Below, piece after piece: positions 20,756-31,534 of a stretch of 64,000 nt of DNA; position 1 is the stretch's first letter; each line of letters starts with the position of its first letter. A program made the position numbers and the translations under genes. The notes below the pieces were generated by a model. It saw only the letters and a program-made list of their open reading frames with translations. It did not search any database and was not told the origin of the DNA. This DNA comes from Achatina immaculata (taxonomy: Eukaryota > Mollusca > Gastropoda > Stylommatophora > Achatinidae): positions 10,863,274-10,927,273 of the forward strand of contig CM019713.1 of assembly GCA_009760885.1 (NCBI GenBank), written 5' to 3'.

Positions 20756-21735
20756 TCAGAGAGAGAGGGAGTGAGGGAGAGATGGAGAAAGAGAGTGAAA
20801 GAGAGCTAGAGAGAGAATGAAAGGGAGAGAGTGAAGGGGAGCTATAGAGAGAGTGAAGTGGAGATAGTGAAGGGGAGCTGTGGAGATAGTGAAGGAGAGC
20901 TATAGAGAGAGTGAAAGAGAGATAGTGAAGGAGAGCTATTGAGAGACTGAAAGAGAGATAGTGAAGGAGAGCTATAGAGAGAGTGATAGTGAAGGAGAGC
21001 TATAGAGTTACACACAGTAACTCTAGAGATGAGATAGTGAAAGACAGACAGTGAAGGAGAGCTAGAGAGAAAGAGAACTAGAGAGGGTGAAAGAGAGCTA
21101 GAGAGAAAGAGAACTAGAGAAAGTGAAAGAGAGCTAGAGAAAGAGTGAAAGAGATAGTGAAGGAGAGGTTGAGTGAGAGAGAGAGTGTGTGTGTGAAAGA
21201 GAACTAAAGAGGGTGAAAGAGAACTAGAGAGAGAGAGAGAGAATTAAAGAGATATTGAAGGAGATCTTAGACAGAGAGAGTGAAAGAGAGATAGTAAAGG
21301 AGAGATAGAGTAAGAGAGAGTGAAAGAGAACTAGAGATGGTGAAAGAGAACTAGAGAGAGAGAGAGAGTGAAAGAGAACTAGAGACAAAGAGAAAACTTG
21401 AGAGAGAGTGTGAAAGAGAACTAGAGAGGGTGAAAGAGAACTAGAGAGAGAGAGACTGAAAGAGAGATTGAAGGAAAGCTTAGAGAGAGACAGAGAGTGA
21501 AAGAGAACTAAAGAGGGTGAAAGAGAACTAGAGAGAGAGAGAGTGAAAGAGAACTAGAAAGAGTGAAAGAGAATTTGAGAAAGAGAGAGAGAGAGTGAAA
21601 GAGAACTAGAGAGAGAGTGTGTGTAAGAGAACTAGAGAGAGAGGGTGAAAGAGAACTAGAGAGAGAGGGTGAAAGAGATACAGTGAAGGAAAGCTAAAGG
21701 GACAGCGAAAGAAAGCTAAAGAGACAGAGAGAATG
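20755..21735. repeat. GA-rich array
   Basis: About 1 kb of GAGAGAGTGAAAGAGAACTA-type units, nearly pure purine on the plus strand. It resumes at 21913-21955 after an interspersed element. Confidence 0.9.
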
Positions 21736-21912
21736 AATGAATGATCTTTATTTTTAAAGGTAAAGAACTGGGCACGCAGGCCCGTCTTACATTCTGCCCT
21801 TCATCACTCCATCTTTCATTCTTCCCACACACTCGATTTAATACAAGTACACAAATTACAATAGGACAAAAAAAAACATATCAAATGAGTACAAAATTAA
21901 ACTATTACAAAG
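21736..21912 (-). mobile_element. Short interspersed element inside the GA array
   Basis: Unique sequence within the GA array, beginning (plus strand) with AATGAATGAATGATCTTTAT. Part of it resembles 22528-22600 (CTTTATTTT...CATGCAAATCTGTCC...TCTGTCCTTCA). The ATTC repeat on its minus-strand 3' side looks like a retroelement tail. The family is not recognised. Confidence 0.5.
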
Positions 21913-22744
21913 ATAGTGAAGGAGAGCTAGAGAGAGTGAGAGACAGAGAGGGAAACGCAAGCACAATCAAACTTCACCATCTAAAGGGAAACAACGAATA
22001 CAACTTCCTAGATTATCACAGGAAGTACTTTTCTCGTTACCCGGAAAACCCAGGGGAAGTAACCCACCTCAATATCGGCACTCTTGACAAGATGCAGCCA
22101 TACTTTACTACCCATTCAGCAATAACAACAACATTAACAACACAATAATACATGCAGCCTTAACAACATTTTAGTTCCGTTGCGTATAAAAAGATAAAAC
22201 ACGTTTATATTTTCGGAGTGTGCAAAGAAAGACGTATTCCACACCAAGTGTCACGTCCGCTGGTTGGCTCGGCCGGCAGACAGGCCGCCGCGAGCGATGC
22301 GACTTGATAAACCGCTATCTCCCCACATCACAATACTGCCTGTGTGCCTGCGTGAGACACACTGGGGGAGACAGGTAGAAGGATGAGACATGAGCACACC
22401 GTCTTATCAGGAAAGAAAATGTTCTGAAGTAGAGACCTGTTTTCTGAGTGCGTGTCTCCTCCCCACCCCCCCCCCCAAAAAAAAACCCCCCTTTTTTTCC
22501 AGGATGGAATGGGGCGGGAGTGGAACCAACGAACTAACTTTATTTTCCAAAGGATGACGAGCTGAGCATGCAAATCTGTCCCAAATTCTGTCCTTCACCT
22601 TTCAACTTAACGCACATATATAACTGTATATTTGTATAAATAGTATATGTATAAATAATAATAAAGTTGAAATATATGGAATTATTTTACATTTTCACAA
22701 ATTAATTACAACCAGCAGGTAAACAACACTTATTACAACGAGCA

Positions 22745-23820
22745 GTAAATGTAGCATAGCCTTGTAAGTAATGATTATAGTTATTATTATTATTATTATA
22801 ATAATAATTATTATTATTATTATTAGTGACATGATCAGGAATAAAGAATGTATTGGGGGGCAGAGAAGTTATAGTTAGAGGAGCGAGGAACGGATACTCG
22901 GTACTTCAAAGACCTGATCAAAGGTAAAACCGTATCGATAGATCTGATAGATCGTGAGAGTGGTCCAGTTCTAGAGGTGCGACTTCGCGCGCACATGCAG
23001 TAGCCCAGGGGGAACAATTGACCAGTAGATCAAAGACTGAACAGAGAACGGACTAGGTCCCGAAGCAGGGAACATGAAAGAGATGGTGGACTTGTTAATG
23101 GGAGGTAACAATTAGACGACGGAGATGAAAGAGACTTACAGCGAAGACGCCAGTTGCGACCGGTTTTGGCGTGGTCAGAACTTAGGAATATAAAGAAGGG
23201 AGGAGGATTCAGAAAAAAGGGCCGGCGGAGAGCAGAGAGGGGTTCTGCTAGAGGAGGAGAGAGAGAGACGCAGAGAGGAGGGGAAGAGGCATTCAGCAAG
23301 AGAAATGTAGAGATAGAGACATAGTGTTAGATTGAACTAGTGTAGCAAGAGATCGTACAGTAATTGTTACCAAGAGCTTTTGTATTACTGAATATTGTGA
23401 ACGCTGCTTAAATACTGCTTGTAGAATTATGAGAATTATGATATTGTGATTTTGTGAGATTTCGTGCTACTATGATGAAAATAATGAAATGTGTATAATC
23501 TTGCCTATGCCTATTATTACAAGTGAGTTATCAGCTATACGTATTGATCATATTGATATTAATTGTCAAATTAAAATGAATCAGTGAAATGTTCATGAGA
23601 AATCTTCTATTGCCATGTATGTGAAACTTCGACGTGTGATGTACCAAGGTGAGATGTGATGAAAATAGAACATTCAATAATAACAATAATAATGAACAAT
23701 ATAAAATAAATAGAACTTCATATTGTTAAACTGTGAGGAGGAAAGAGTAACTGCTTGAATAATATGATAGTACAAAGAACATCTTCTAGAACAATATAAA
23801 TGAACTAAAATAGTGTTATA
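22745..23820. other. Unassigned 1.07-kb block between identical 28-bp sites
   Basis: Flanked on both sides by TAAACAACACTTATTACAAC (22720 and 23821), a monomer of the 26-bp array. It contains an ATT microsatellite near 22780-22825 and no recognisable coding sequence. Confidence 0.45.
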
Positions 23821-24100
23821 TAAACAACACTTATTACAACGAGCAGTAATCAACACTTATTACAACAAACAGTAAACAACACTTATTACAACAAGCAGTA
23901 AACAACACTTATTACAACAAGCAGTAAACAACACTTATTACAACAAACAGTAAACAACACTTATTACAACAAGCAATAAACAACACTTATTACAACAAGC
24001 AATAAACAACACTTATTACAACAAGCAATAAACAACACTTATTACAACAACCAGTAATCAACACTTATTACAACGAACAGTAAACAACACTTATTTTGCC
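23821..24100. repeat. 26-bp array, about 11 copies
   Basis: Unit built on AAACAACACTTATTACAACA and AGCAGT. A shorter version occurs at 26170-26292. Confidence 0.95.
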
Positions 24101-24129
24101 CCTAGACACTTGTTGCAAGCAAAAATCAT

Positions 24130-25265
24130 ATCCAACAACAGCAAACTAATTCAAACAAACTTTGCACACGACACGGATTAGACAAGTTTTCTTGTATGGA
24201 TCAGAAACATGGAGCACTACAAAACAAGATGAAGTACAGCTACAAAACTTTCAAAACAGAATCTTGAGAGAAAAAAAAAATTTGGACCGATTAGAGAGAT
24301 CCTATATCACAATAAATAGAAATAACAAAGAAATACACACGCTATTCCAGTCTCCACTTATAACTATCATTATGAAAAGCAAAAGACTGAGATGGCTCCG
24401 ACACTTGGAGAGGATGGAAGAGAACAGACAGACAAAACAAAAAAGGCTTATACAGAAGTGATTAACAAAGACAGACCAAGAGGCAGACTAAGACAACGGT
24501 GGCGTGTCAACCTGGAAGAAGACCTATAGCCCACGGAGCGGACAACTGGCAGGGGAAGACTTAAGATTCATTCATTCATTTGCATGTCCCTTGCGGAACT
24601 TTGCCTCCCTAACAGCACTCCTGTATGCCTCTCGGTTGTGAGCAAGATGCCCTGCTGTAGATGCATCCATTTGCAGATCATCAACGATGTCTTGCAGCCA
24701 TCTTCGGCTTGGTCTTCCTCTCTTTCTTTTTCCCATTATGTACCCTTCTAAGATAGTCTTCTCTAGATTATCATGACGTTTAATATGTCCAAAATATTTA
24801 AGTTTTCTCTCTTTAATCCTCTTTACAGACTTGAGAAGAGAGAGGGACGGAGATACGTCTCGTCTGCAGCAGTGAGCCGCAATGGCTCGGAAAGCTGAAA
24901 GCTTGAGTTCACTAATTACACCGGTAAGAGACCCTATAACACAACAATGGAAGAAAAGAACTAACAGAGAAACCTACACATTATTTTAACTTTCCGCTTA
25001 TAGCAGCCATTATGACTGACAGCAGGCAGGCTGGGCTCGGGCATTCAGAGAGAATATAGAAGGACAGACAAAGATGGCCTATATAGAAGTGAAAGGTGAT
25101 GGACTAAGAGGTAGACCTAGAAGAAGATATAGGCGCTCTTGGAATCGACACCTGGCAAGCAAAGATCAAGAAGAGAGAGGGGGAATGGAAACGTGTCTTG
25201 TCTGCAGGAGATGAGCATGAATGGCTCGGAAAGCTGCTGAACTCAACAGCTGCTCACAGAAGAAG
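24130..25265 (+). mobile_element. LINE (family C) 3' ends, interrupted
   Basis: The plus strand reads RQVFLYGSETWSTTKQDEVQ and SKRLRWLRHLERMEENRQT. After a nested insertion (24566-24826) it resumes with LINE-like text at 24836. A second related 3' end follows at 25000-25265 (EEDIGALGIDTWQAKIKKR, EGEWKRVLSAGDEHEWLGK). Both are 5'-truncated and frameshifted. Confidence 0.8.
24566..24826 (-). mobile_element. Nested RTE-like LINE (family A) 3' end
   Basis: A family A tail (minus strand, TGAA tail repeats) inserted into a family C LINE. It is flanked by AGACTTAAG (24557-24565) and AGACTTGAG (24827-24835). The paralogous copy at 26761-27023 retains a perfect duplication. Confidence 0.9.
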
Positions 25266-25390
25266 AAGAGAACGTTAATTACAGTGAAAGTAATAAACAA
25301 AACAGAAGCACACAAAATCAAATATCAAGTGCAATACTTCCTACATTAAACTTCAGACAAAACTGAGATCAGAAGAAAACTCGAATGCTA

Positions 25391-25610
25391 ACGGCAACAG
25401 TTCTCAACCAGTAGCAAATTTCCTCTAACCCCAGGAGGATTTTTTTTTGGGGGGGGGGGAGGGAAGTGACAGAACCGAGATCACAGACTGACCCTGCTGG
25501 AACATTAAATGCAAATATTATTTCGAATGCACCTTTTGGAAATGACATTCTGATACATGATGAAGAGGGTGCATGGGGACATAAAAGGTTGAGAACCACT
25601 GTGGGAACAA
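25391..25610. mobile_element. hAT-like MITE
   Basis: The left end has CAGTTCTCAACCAGT and the right end AAGGTTGAGAACCACTGT, imperfect inverted termini of the kind common in hAT non-autonomous elements. A poly-G run lies inside. It is repeated at about 27592-27807 through the segmental duplication. Confidence 0.6.
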
Positions 25611-26169
25611 ACAATGACTGGATTGTTTGGCCGCTTATTGACCTTGAACTGCGTGCAGACTTGTGTAGAGTTCTCTGCCCCCACGAGGGTTGCCAAATAA
25701 CGCAGGGAAACGGAGAACACGACTGGGACTTCTGAGTGAATAAACAGCTGGAATGAGTTCTTGACTGCACTGGACAAGGGGGAAGTACCCCAACTAAGAT
25801 TTTAAGTCTGGTAGGATCTTCGTCTAACAGCAGCTGGAGCATTAGCAGCAGCAACAGGAGACAGGAGGCTTCGCGTGCCAAATTCTAATCTCAAACCGTA
25901 CAGCTGTTAGAATCAATCTAACGGTAACAAGCACTCTGCAAAATCAAAAGTGAAAGAGCTAGAAGTTATTAGTAATTACTCTTCCTCTCATACCGTACTG
26001 ACAAGTTCACTGAATGCCGCCGCCCACTGCGGTCGTTCATTTGATACACAGTTTGGAATGGTATGAATTCAGTCCATAAAGTTATTTGCCTCTTGCCCTA
26101 AATCTGTGGCGTGCCTAGACATGATATTGGAATCCCCCCCCCCCCTCCTCTCTTTCATGTATTCAAAAG

Positions 26170-28370
26170 TAAACAACACTTATTACAACGAGCAGTAATC
26201 AACACTTATTACAACAAGCAGTAAACAACACTTATTACAACAAGCAGTAAACAACACTTATTACAACAAGCAGTAAACAACACTTATTTTGCCCCTAGAC
26301 ACTTGTTGCAAGCAAAAATCATATCCAACAACAGCAAACTAATTCAAACAAACTTTGCACACGACACGGACTAGACAAGTTTTCTTGTATGGATCAGAAA
26401 CATGGAGCACTACAAAACAAGATGAAGTACAGCTACAAAACTTTCAAAACAGAATCTTGAGAGAAAAAAAAAATTTGGACCGATTAGAGAGATCCTATAT
26501 CACAATAAATAGAAATAACAAAGAAATACACACACGCTATTCCAGTCTCCACTTATAACTATCATTATGAAAAGCAAAAGACTGAGATGGCTCCGACACT
26601 TGGAGAGGATGGAAGAGAACAGACAGACAAAACAAAAAAGGCTTATACAGAAGTGATTAACAAAGACAGACCAAGAGGCAGACTAAGACAACGGTGGCGT
26701 GTCAACCTGGAAGAAGACCTATAGCCCACAGAGCGGACAACTGGCAGGGGAAGACTTAAGATTCATTCATTCATTTGCATGTCCCTTGCGGAACTTTGCC
26801 TCCCAAACAGCACTCCTGTATGCCTCTCGGTTGTGAGCAAGATGCCCCTGCTGTAGATGCATCAATTTGCAGATCATCAACGATGTCTTGCAGCCATCTT
26901 CGCCTTGGTCTTCCTCTCTTTCTTTTTTCCCATTATGCACCCTTCTAAGACGGTCTTCTCTAGATTATCATGACGTTTAATATGTCCAAAATATTTAAGT
27001 TTTCTCTCTTTAATCCTCTTTACAGACTTAAGAAGAGAGAGGGATGGAGATACGTCTCGTCTGCAGCAGTGAGCCGCAATGGCTCGGAAAGCTGAAAGCT
27101 TGAATTCACTAATTACACCGGTAAGAGACCCTATAACACAACAATGGAAGAAAAGAACTAACAAAGAAACCTACACATTATTTTAACTTTCCGCTTATAA
27201 CAGCCATTATGACTGACAGCAGGCAGGCTGGGCTCGGGCATTCAGAGAGAATATAGAAGGACAGACAAAGATGGTCTATATAGAAGTGATGAAAGGTGAT
27301 GGACTAAGAGGTAGACCTAGAAGAAGATATAGGCGCTCTTGGAATCGACACCTGGCAAGCAAAGATCAAGAAGAGAGAGGGGGAATGGAAACGTGTCTTG
27401 TCTGCAGGAGATGAGCATGAATGGCTCGGAAAGTTGCTGAACTCAACAGCTGCTCACAGAAGAAGAAGAGAACGTTAATTACAGTGAAAGTAATAAACAA
27501 AACAGAAGCACACAAAATCAAATATCAAGTGCAATACTTCCTACATTAAACTTCAGACAAAACTGAGATCAGGAGAAAACTCGAATGCTAACGGCAACAG
27601 TTCTCAACTAGTAGCAAATTTCCTCTAACCCCGGGAGGATTTTTTTTTTGGGGGGGGGGGAAGTGACAGAACCGAGATCACAGACTGACCCTGCTGGAAC
27701 ATTAAATGCAAATATTATTTCGAATGCACCTTTTGGAAATGACATTCTGATACATGATGAAGAGGGTGCATGGGGACATAAAAGGTTGAGAACCACTGTG
27801 GGAACAAACAATGACTGGATTGTTTGGCCGCTTAGTGACCTTGAACTGCGTGCAGACTTGTGTAGAGTTCTCTGCCCCCACGAGGGTTGCCAAATAACGC
27901 AGGGAAACGGAGAACACGACTGGGAATTCTGAGTGAATAAACAGCTGGAATGAGTTCTTGACTGCACTGGACAAGGGGGAAGTACCCCAACTAAGATTTT
28001 AAGTCTGGTAGGATCTTCGTCTAACAGCAGCTGGAGCATTAGCAGCAGCAACAGGAGACAGGAGGCTTCGCGTGCCAAATTCTAATCTCAAACCGTACAG
28101 CTGTTAGAATCAATCTAACGGTAACAAGCACTCTGCAAAATCAAAAGTGAAAGAGCTAGAAGTTATTAGTAATTACTCTTCCTCTCATACCGTACTGACA
28201 AGTTCACTGAAAGCCGCCGCCCACTGCGGTCGCTCATTTGATACACAGTTTGGAATGGTATGAATTCAGTCCATAAAGTTCTTTGCCTCTTGCCCTAAAT
28301 CTGTGGCGTGCCTAGACATGATATTGGAATCTCCCCCCCCCCCTTTTCTCTCTTTCATGTATTCAAAAGT
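26170..28370. repeat. Segmental duplication, unit 2 (2.2 kb)
   Basis: Second copy of 23821-26169. It carries the 26-bp array (26170-26292), LINE C (26320-27460), the nested family A tail (26761-27023) and the hAT-like MITE (27592-27807). Few substitutions separate the units, so the duplication is recent. Confidence 0.95.
26761..27023 (-). mobile_element. Nested RTE-like LINE (family A) 3' end, duplicated copy
   Basis: Same insertion as 24566-24826, with perfect 9-bp target duplication AGACTTAAG at 26752-26760 and 27024-27032. Confidence 0.92.
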
Positions 28371-28444
28371 AAACTGTGATATTTGGGGCGTTTTATTATA
28401 TCGACCGAGTCTCCTTTTCCGATTATTCAATTCTCGTGTAACTT

Positions 28445-28672
28445 TTCCAAAGGACAGATGTGTAACCGGCGAATGAAAGTGGACTAAGACCCGACCAATG
28501 AAAGATAGTGGACAAATATTCAACCACAGAATGAAAGTGGACTAAGACCCGACCAATGAAAGATTGTGGACAAATATTCAACCAGAGAATGAAAGTGGAC
28601 TAAGACCCGACCAATGAAAGATTGTGGACAAATATTCAACCAGAGAATGAAAGCGGACAAAGACTCGACCAC
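28445..28672. repeat. 57-58 bp tandem repeat, 4 copies
   Basis: Unit contains GAATGAAAGTGGACTAAGAC and CCGACCAATGAAAGATTGTG. It sits just left of the mariner. Confidence 0.92.
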
Positions 28673-28839
28673 GAATAATTAGTGTGTAAGTTCTACAGGT
28701 TGTTTTTAAAGTCTCACTATACTTTCTATGTAAAAATGAAGAAAATGACGTCATAAAAATGTGCTGCATTGTCAATCGTGAAGAAAAATGCAATGAATGG
28801 TTGCCATCTGCTGGAGTAATTTTTTGCACTCAAAACAGA

Positions 28840-30509
28840 ATGATGTTATCAACGGAAGAAAGAATTTTTTGGGTTGAACAAGTGTTTCGAAATGGCAGTC
28901 GATACACACGAATGGTTGTTCAAAGATTTATAGCAACATTTCCTGATAAACAACTTCCTCATCACACTACGGTTAGAAATTTGTTGAATAAGTTTCGTGA
29001 TACGGGAACTGTGGAATATGCTCCGAGATCTGGTAGGCCTGCTGTCATCATCATCATCAGGTGCCGTGCCGACTGGCGTTGGCTATATGCTTCTCCAGAG
29101 TACATGATCCTTCATGCAGGCCATCAGCTCAGTTGGCGATCTCATCTCACACCATCCCGTCAGACTGTCCAGTATCATTTCTCTTGGTCTTCCTCTTGAT
29201 CTTCTTCCTTCTATTTTTCCTGTTGTTATAATATTTTCAATGCCTCCTCTTCTCATTTCATGTCCTATGAAAGTACATTGTCTCTCTCTTATCTTTTTGA
29301 CAAGGTTTTTTTTTTCTCTCCAGCTCTTTTCATACATTCTTCATTTGTTATTTTTGCTGTCCAGGGGATTCGCAACATTCTTCTAATAAACCACATTTCT
29401 GCTGCTTCCAATGATTTTTGTGCAGACTTGCCTATTGTCCATGATTCACTTCCATATAACAAGATAGGTTCAATATAGAAACGGAGGGTGTTAATATAAA
29501 ATATAAAACAAGGGATGCGACAAGGATGTGTACTATCTCCAGACCTTTTTTCTCTGTGCAGCGAGAATATTCTAAGAACGATCATCACAGAACCAGGCAT
29601 AAGAATTGGAGGATACAATATTAACAACCTTCGGTATGCTGACGACACAGTACTGATAGCTGAGAATTGGCCTGCTGTGCTTGAAGAAAAATGTCTAGAT
29701 ATCCAAGACAGAATCCTGAAAAGTCCATGCAAGTCCTTAAGGAAAATGTCGCAAAAAGTCAACGTATCATAGTGCACAAAATTCTTAAACATCGGTTAAA
29801 TTTTCATCCATACAAATTTCTGTTGTGTCTGAACTAAAAGAGTGTGACAATCAATCCAGAATCAACTACTCCACGTGGTTTCAAGCATTTTCAGCTGAAG
29901 AAGAAGAGTCAGTTCTCGATTTAACATTCTTCTCTGATGAGGCATGGTTTCATCTATACGTTAATAGCCAAAATAATCGTATCTGGAGCAGTGTTAATCC
30001 CAGTGCATTCCATGAAGCCCCGCTACACGATGCGAAAATTGGGGTATGGTGTGCCGTCAGTAGAAAACGTTTAACTGGATCAATTTTCTTCAACAACACT
30101 ATAAATGCCGATCGGTAACGTACTGACATTCTGGAACCTTTTTTTACAACAGCTGAAAGAACGTGAAATTGAAGAAGCGTGGTTCCAGCAAGATGCTGCA
30201 ACTGCACACACAGTTAGAGCAACACACAGTTTGGTTTATTTTACAGAAATTTTCGCAAATCGCATATTTCGTAGAATTTGGCCTGCTCGTTCTCCAGATC
30301 TAAATCCATTAGATTATTATCTATGGAGTTTCTTGAAAGGAAATGTTTACAAAGATAATGTACAAACAATTGAGGACCTGAAAGAAGCAATCAGAATTAC
30401 CATTCAAGAAATAACAACAGACACGTTGCACAAGGTATTTGACAATATGAAGAGACGTGTACAGTCATGTCTTGAAGCCTGTGGTGGACATTTCCAACAC
30501 CTGTTATAA
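28840..30509 (+). pseudogene. Mariner-like DD34D transposase, broken
   Basis: Cut-and-paste DNA transposase. The N-terminal helix-turn-helix part is readable at 28840-29043 (STEERIFWVEQVFRNGS to APRSGRPAV). The linker and second HTH resume at 29679 (IQDRILKSPCKSLRKMSQ). The catalytic part follows as FFSDEAWFHLYVNSQNNRIW, WCAVSRKRLTGSIFF, AWFQQDAATAHT and WPARSPDLNPLDYYLW. The aspartates are in SDEAW, QQDAA and SPDLN; the last two are separated by 34 residues (DD34D, the mariner pattern). Breaks: a LINE insertion after GRPAV, an in-frame stop near 29770, and frame changes near 29775-29825 and 30105-30118. It ends with CLEACGGHFQHLL-stop. The ATG at 28840 is preferred because the HTH homology starts just after it. 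It is not functional as it stands. Confidence 0.93.
29046..29668 (-). mobile_element. LINE (family E) insertion with 5' inversion
   Basis: Inserted in the mariner transposase and flanked by a perfect 10-bp duplication GGCCTGCTGT (29036-29045, 29669-29678). The left part on the minus strand reads EPILLYGSESWTIGKS, MWFIRRMLRIPWTAKITNEE, RQCTFIGHEMRRGGIEN and KIEGRRSRGRPRE, ending in an ATG-repeat tail. The right part (about 29510-29668), on the plus strand, reads MRQGCVLSPDLFSLCSENIL and IRIGGYNINNLRYADDTVLI, the RT palm with an intact YADD. So the upstream RT segment is inverted relative to the 3' end, a twin-priming signature. Confidence 0.9.
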
Positions 30510-30689
30510 TGAATATTTCAGTGGTACATTCCAGCTAACCCAAACCAGCGCGGTATCATTGCAGTCACTATTGTAACTAATTAAATGACTTTTATAAAGC
30601 ACATTTTGTGATGACGTCATTTACTTCACTTTTCAATTTTTTTTTTCATAGAAAGTGTAGTGAGACTTTACAAACACCCTGTATAACTA

Positions 30690-31255
30690 TACACGAAGCC
30701 ACTGCAGTAAAGCTGTGATAACAAAATGCATAAACTAAAGGGGAAAAAAAGTAGGAACAGCTTTATTACTTAACGAGCACAAAGTTGTGACGCTTCGGTG
30801 TGAACCTTAATCACACAAAAACACACAGGACGAAGAAATAGGGAGAGAATATAAAATATATATTCATATTAATACTATGTAAAAAAAAAGGAATGGAAAA
30901 AATAGAATAAAATGAATGGAGCACTTAGCTGTGACTTGTAAGAAGCTGTGTTCAGAAGCGGTGGAGTGTAGAGAATGTTTAAATGGAGACTTGTGATGTG
31001 TGATAGGCGGGTCGTAAATAAAGAGGGGGTGGGGGAACACCGTGGAAAGGGGAGAGAGTACTATAATGGTAATCTAGCCGGGAGAAGGTGGAATAGGTGA
31101 TTATGGTTGACGTAAAGGTGTTGTAATCTGGTGATGTGATGAGGTTCTGAACTATGTGTAACAAGTGAGAAAGGAGTGGAACTTAGTGAAGAGGATGCAG
31201 AGGGATTATGATTGTAGAAGAGGGGTGTGTTAGGTGTAGCTGAATTGCGGGTTCA
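30690..31255. other. Unassigned DNA
   Basis: The segment 30740-30960 resembles 4420-4690 (AACAGCTTTATTA...TGAGCACA and GGAGCACTTAGCTGTGACT), an unnamed interspersed repeat. The rest is unrecognised. Confidence 0.45.
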
Positions 31256-31259
31256 AACC

Positions 31260-31530
31260 ATGTGGCCCCAAAGTCCCATGTTCCTGAATATAGCAGTTCT
31301 AAAGCGCTAGGCGGCTTCTGTCATCAGCGTGACATTGTTTGATGGCTGTTAGGAGAAAATCAGATTTTGCTCTGTGGTTGGGGTCATTGAAATGATTAGG
31401 GACTGGTTTCGAAGGACGCTGGGTGATATACAGATGTTTCTGCATGCGGTCACATAATCTGAGACCAGTTTCACCGTTATCCTGTATCTTTTGCATACAG
31501 TGGCATATATCACATTACAGAACTCACGTG
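31260..31530 (-). mobile_element. Penelope-like GIY-YIG endonuclease fragment
   Basis: The minus strand reads VIYATVCKRY then NGETGLRLCDRMQKHLYI and KPVPNHFNDPNHRAKSDFLL. The pattern (VIYC..C...YIGETGR.L.DR...H, KPVA.HFN.P.H) is that of the GIY-YIG endonuclease at the C-terminus of Penelope-like retroelements. A frameshift breaks the first part. No reverse-transcriptase domain is adjacent. The assignment rests on these motifs only. Confidence 0.65.
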
Positions 31531-31534
31531 GAGT

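Larger units (their letters stand above)
23821..26169. repeat. Segmental duplication, unit 1 (2.35 kb)
   Basis: Near-identical to 26170-28370, offset about 2.2 kb. It contains a 26-bp array, LINE tails and a hAT-like MITE. The size difference is mostly the number of 26-bp monomers (about 11 versus 5). Confidence 0.95.
28696..30681 (+). mobile_element. Tc1/mariner-superfamily transposon, decayed and interrupted
   Basis: Bounded by TA dinucleotides (28694-28695, 30682-30683) and terminal inverted repeats of about 35 bp with 3 mismatches (left 28696-28730, right 30647-30681). Both inner flanks carry ATGACGTCAT (28745-28754, 30611-30620). Without the 633-bp LINE insertion plus duplication the element is about 1.35 kb, typical for mariner. 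It encodes one transposase in pieces. Confidence 0.95.

Noticed and set aside
25369..25881. Minus-strand 170-codon frame (and its copy at 27608-28078)
   Set aside because: Spans a hAT-like MITE and a poly-G run, has no domain, and its integrity differs between the duplicated copies.
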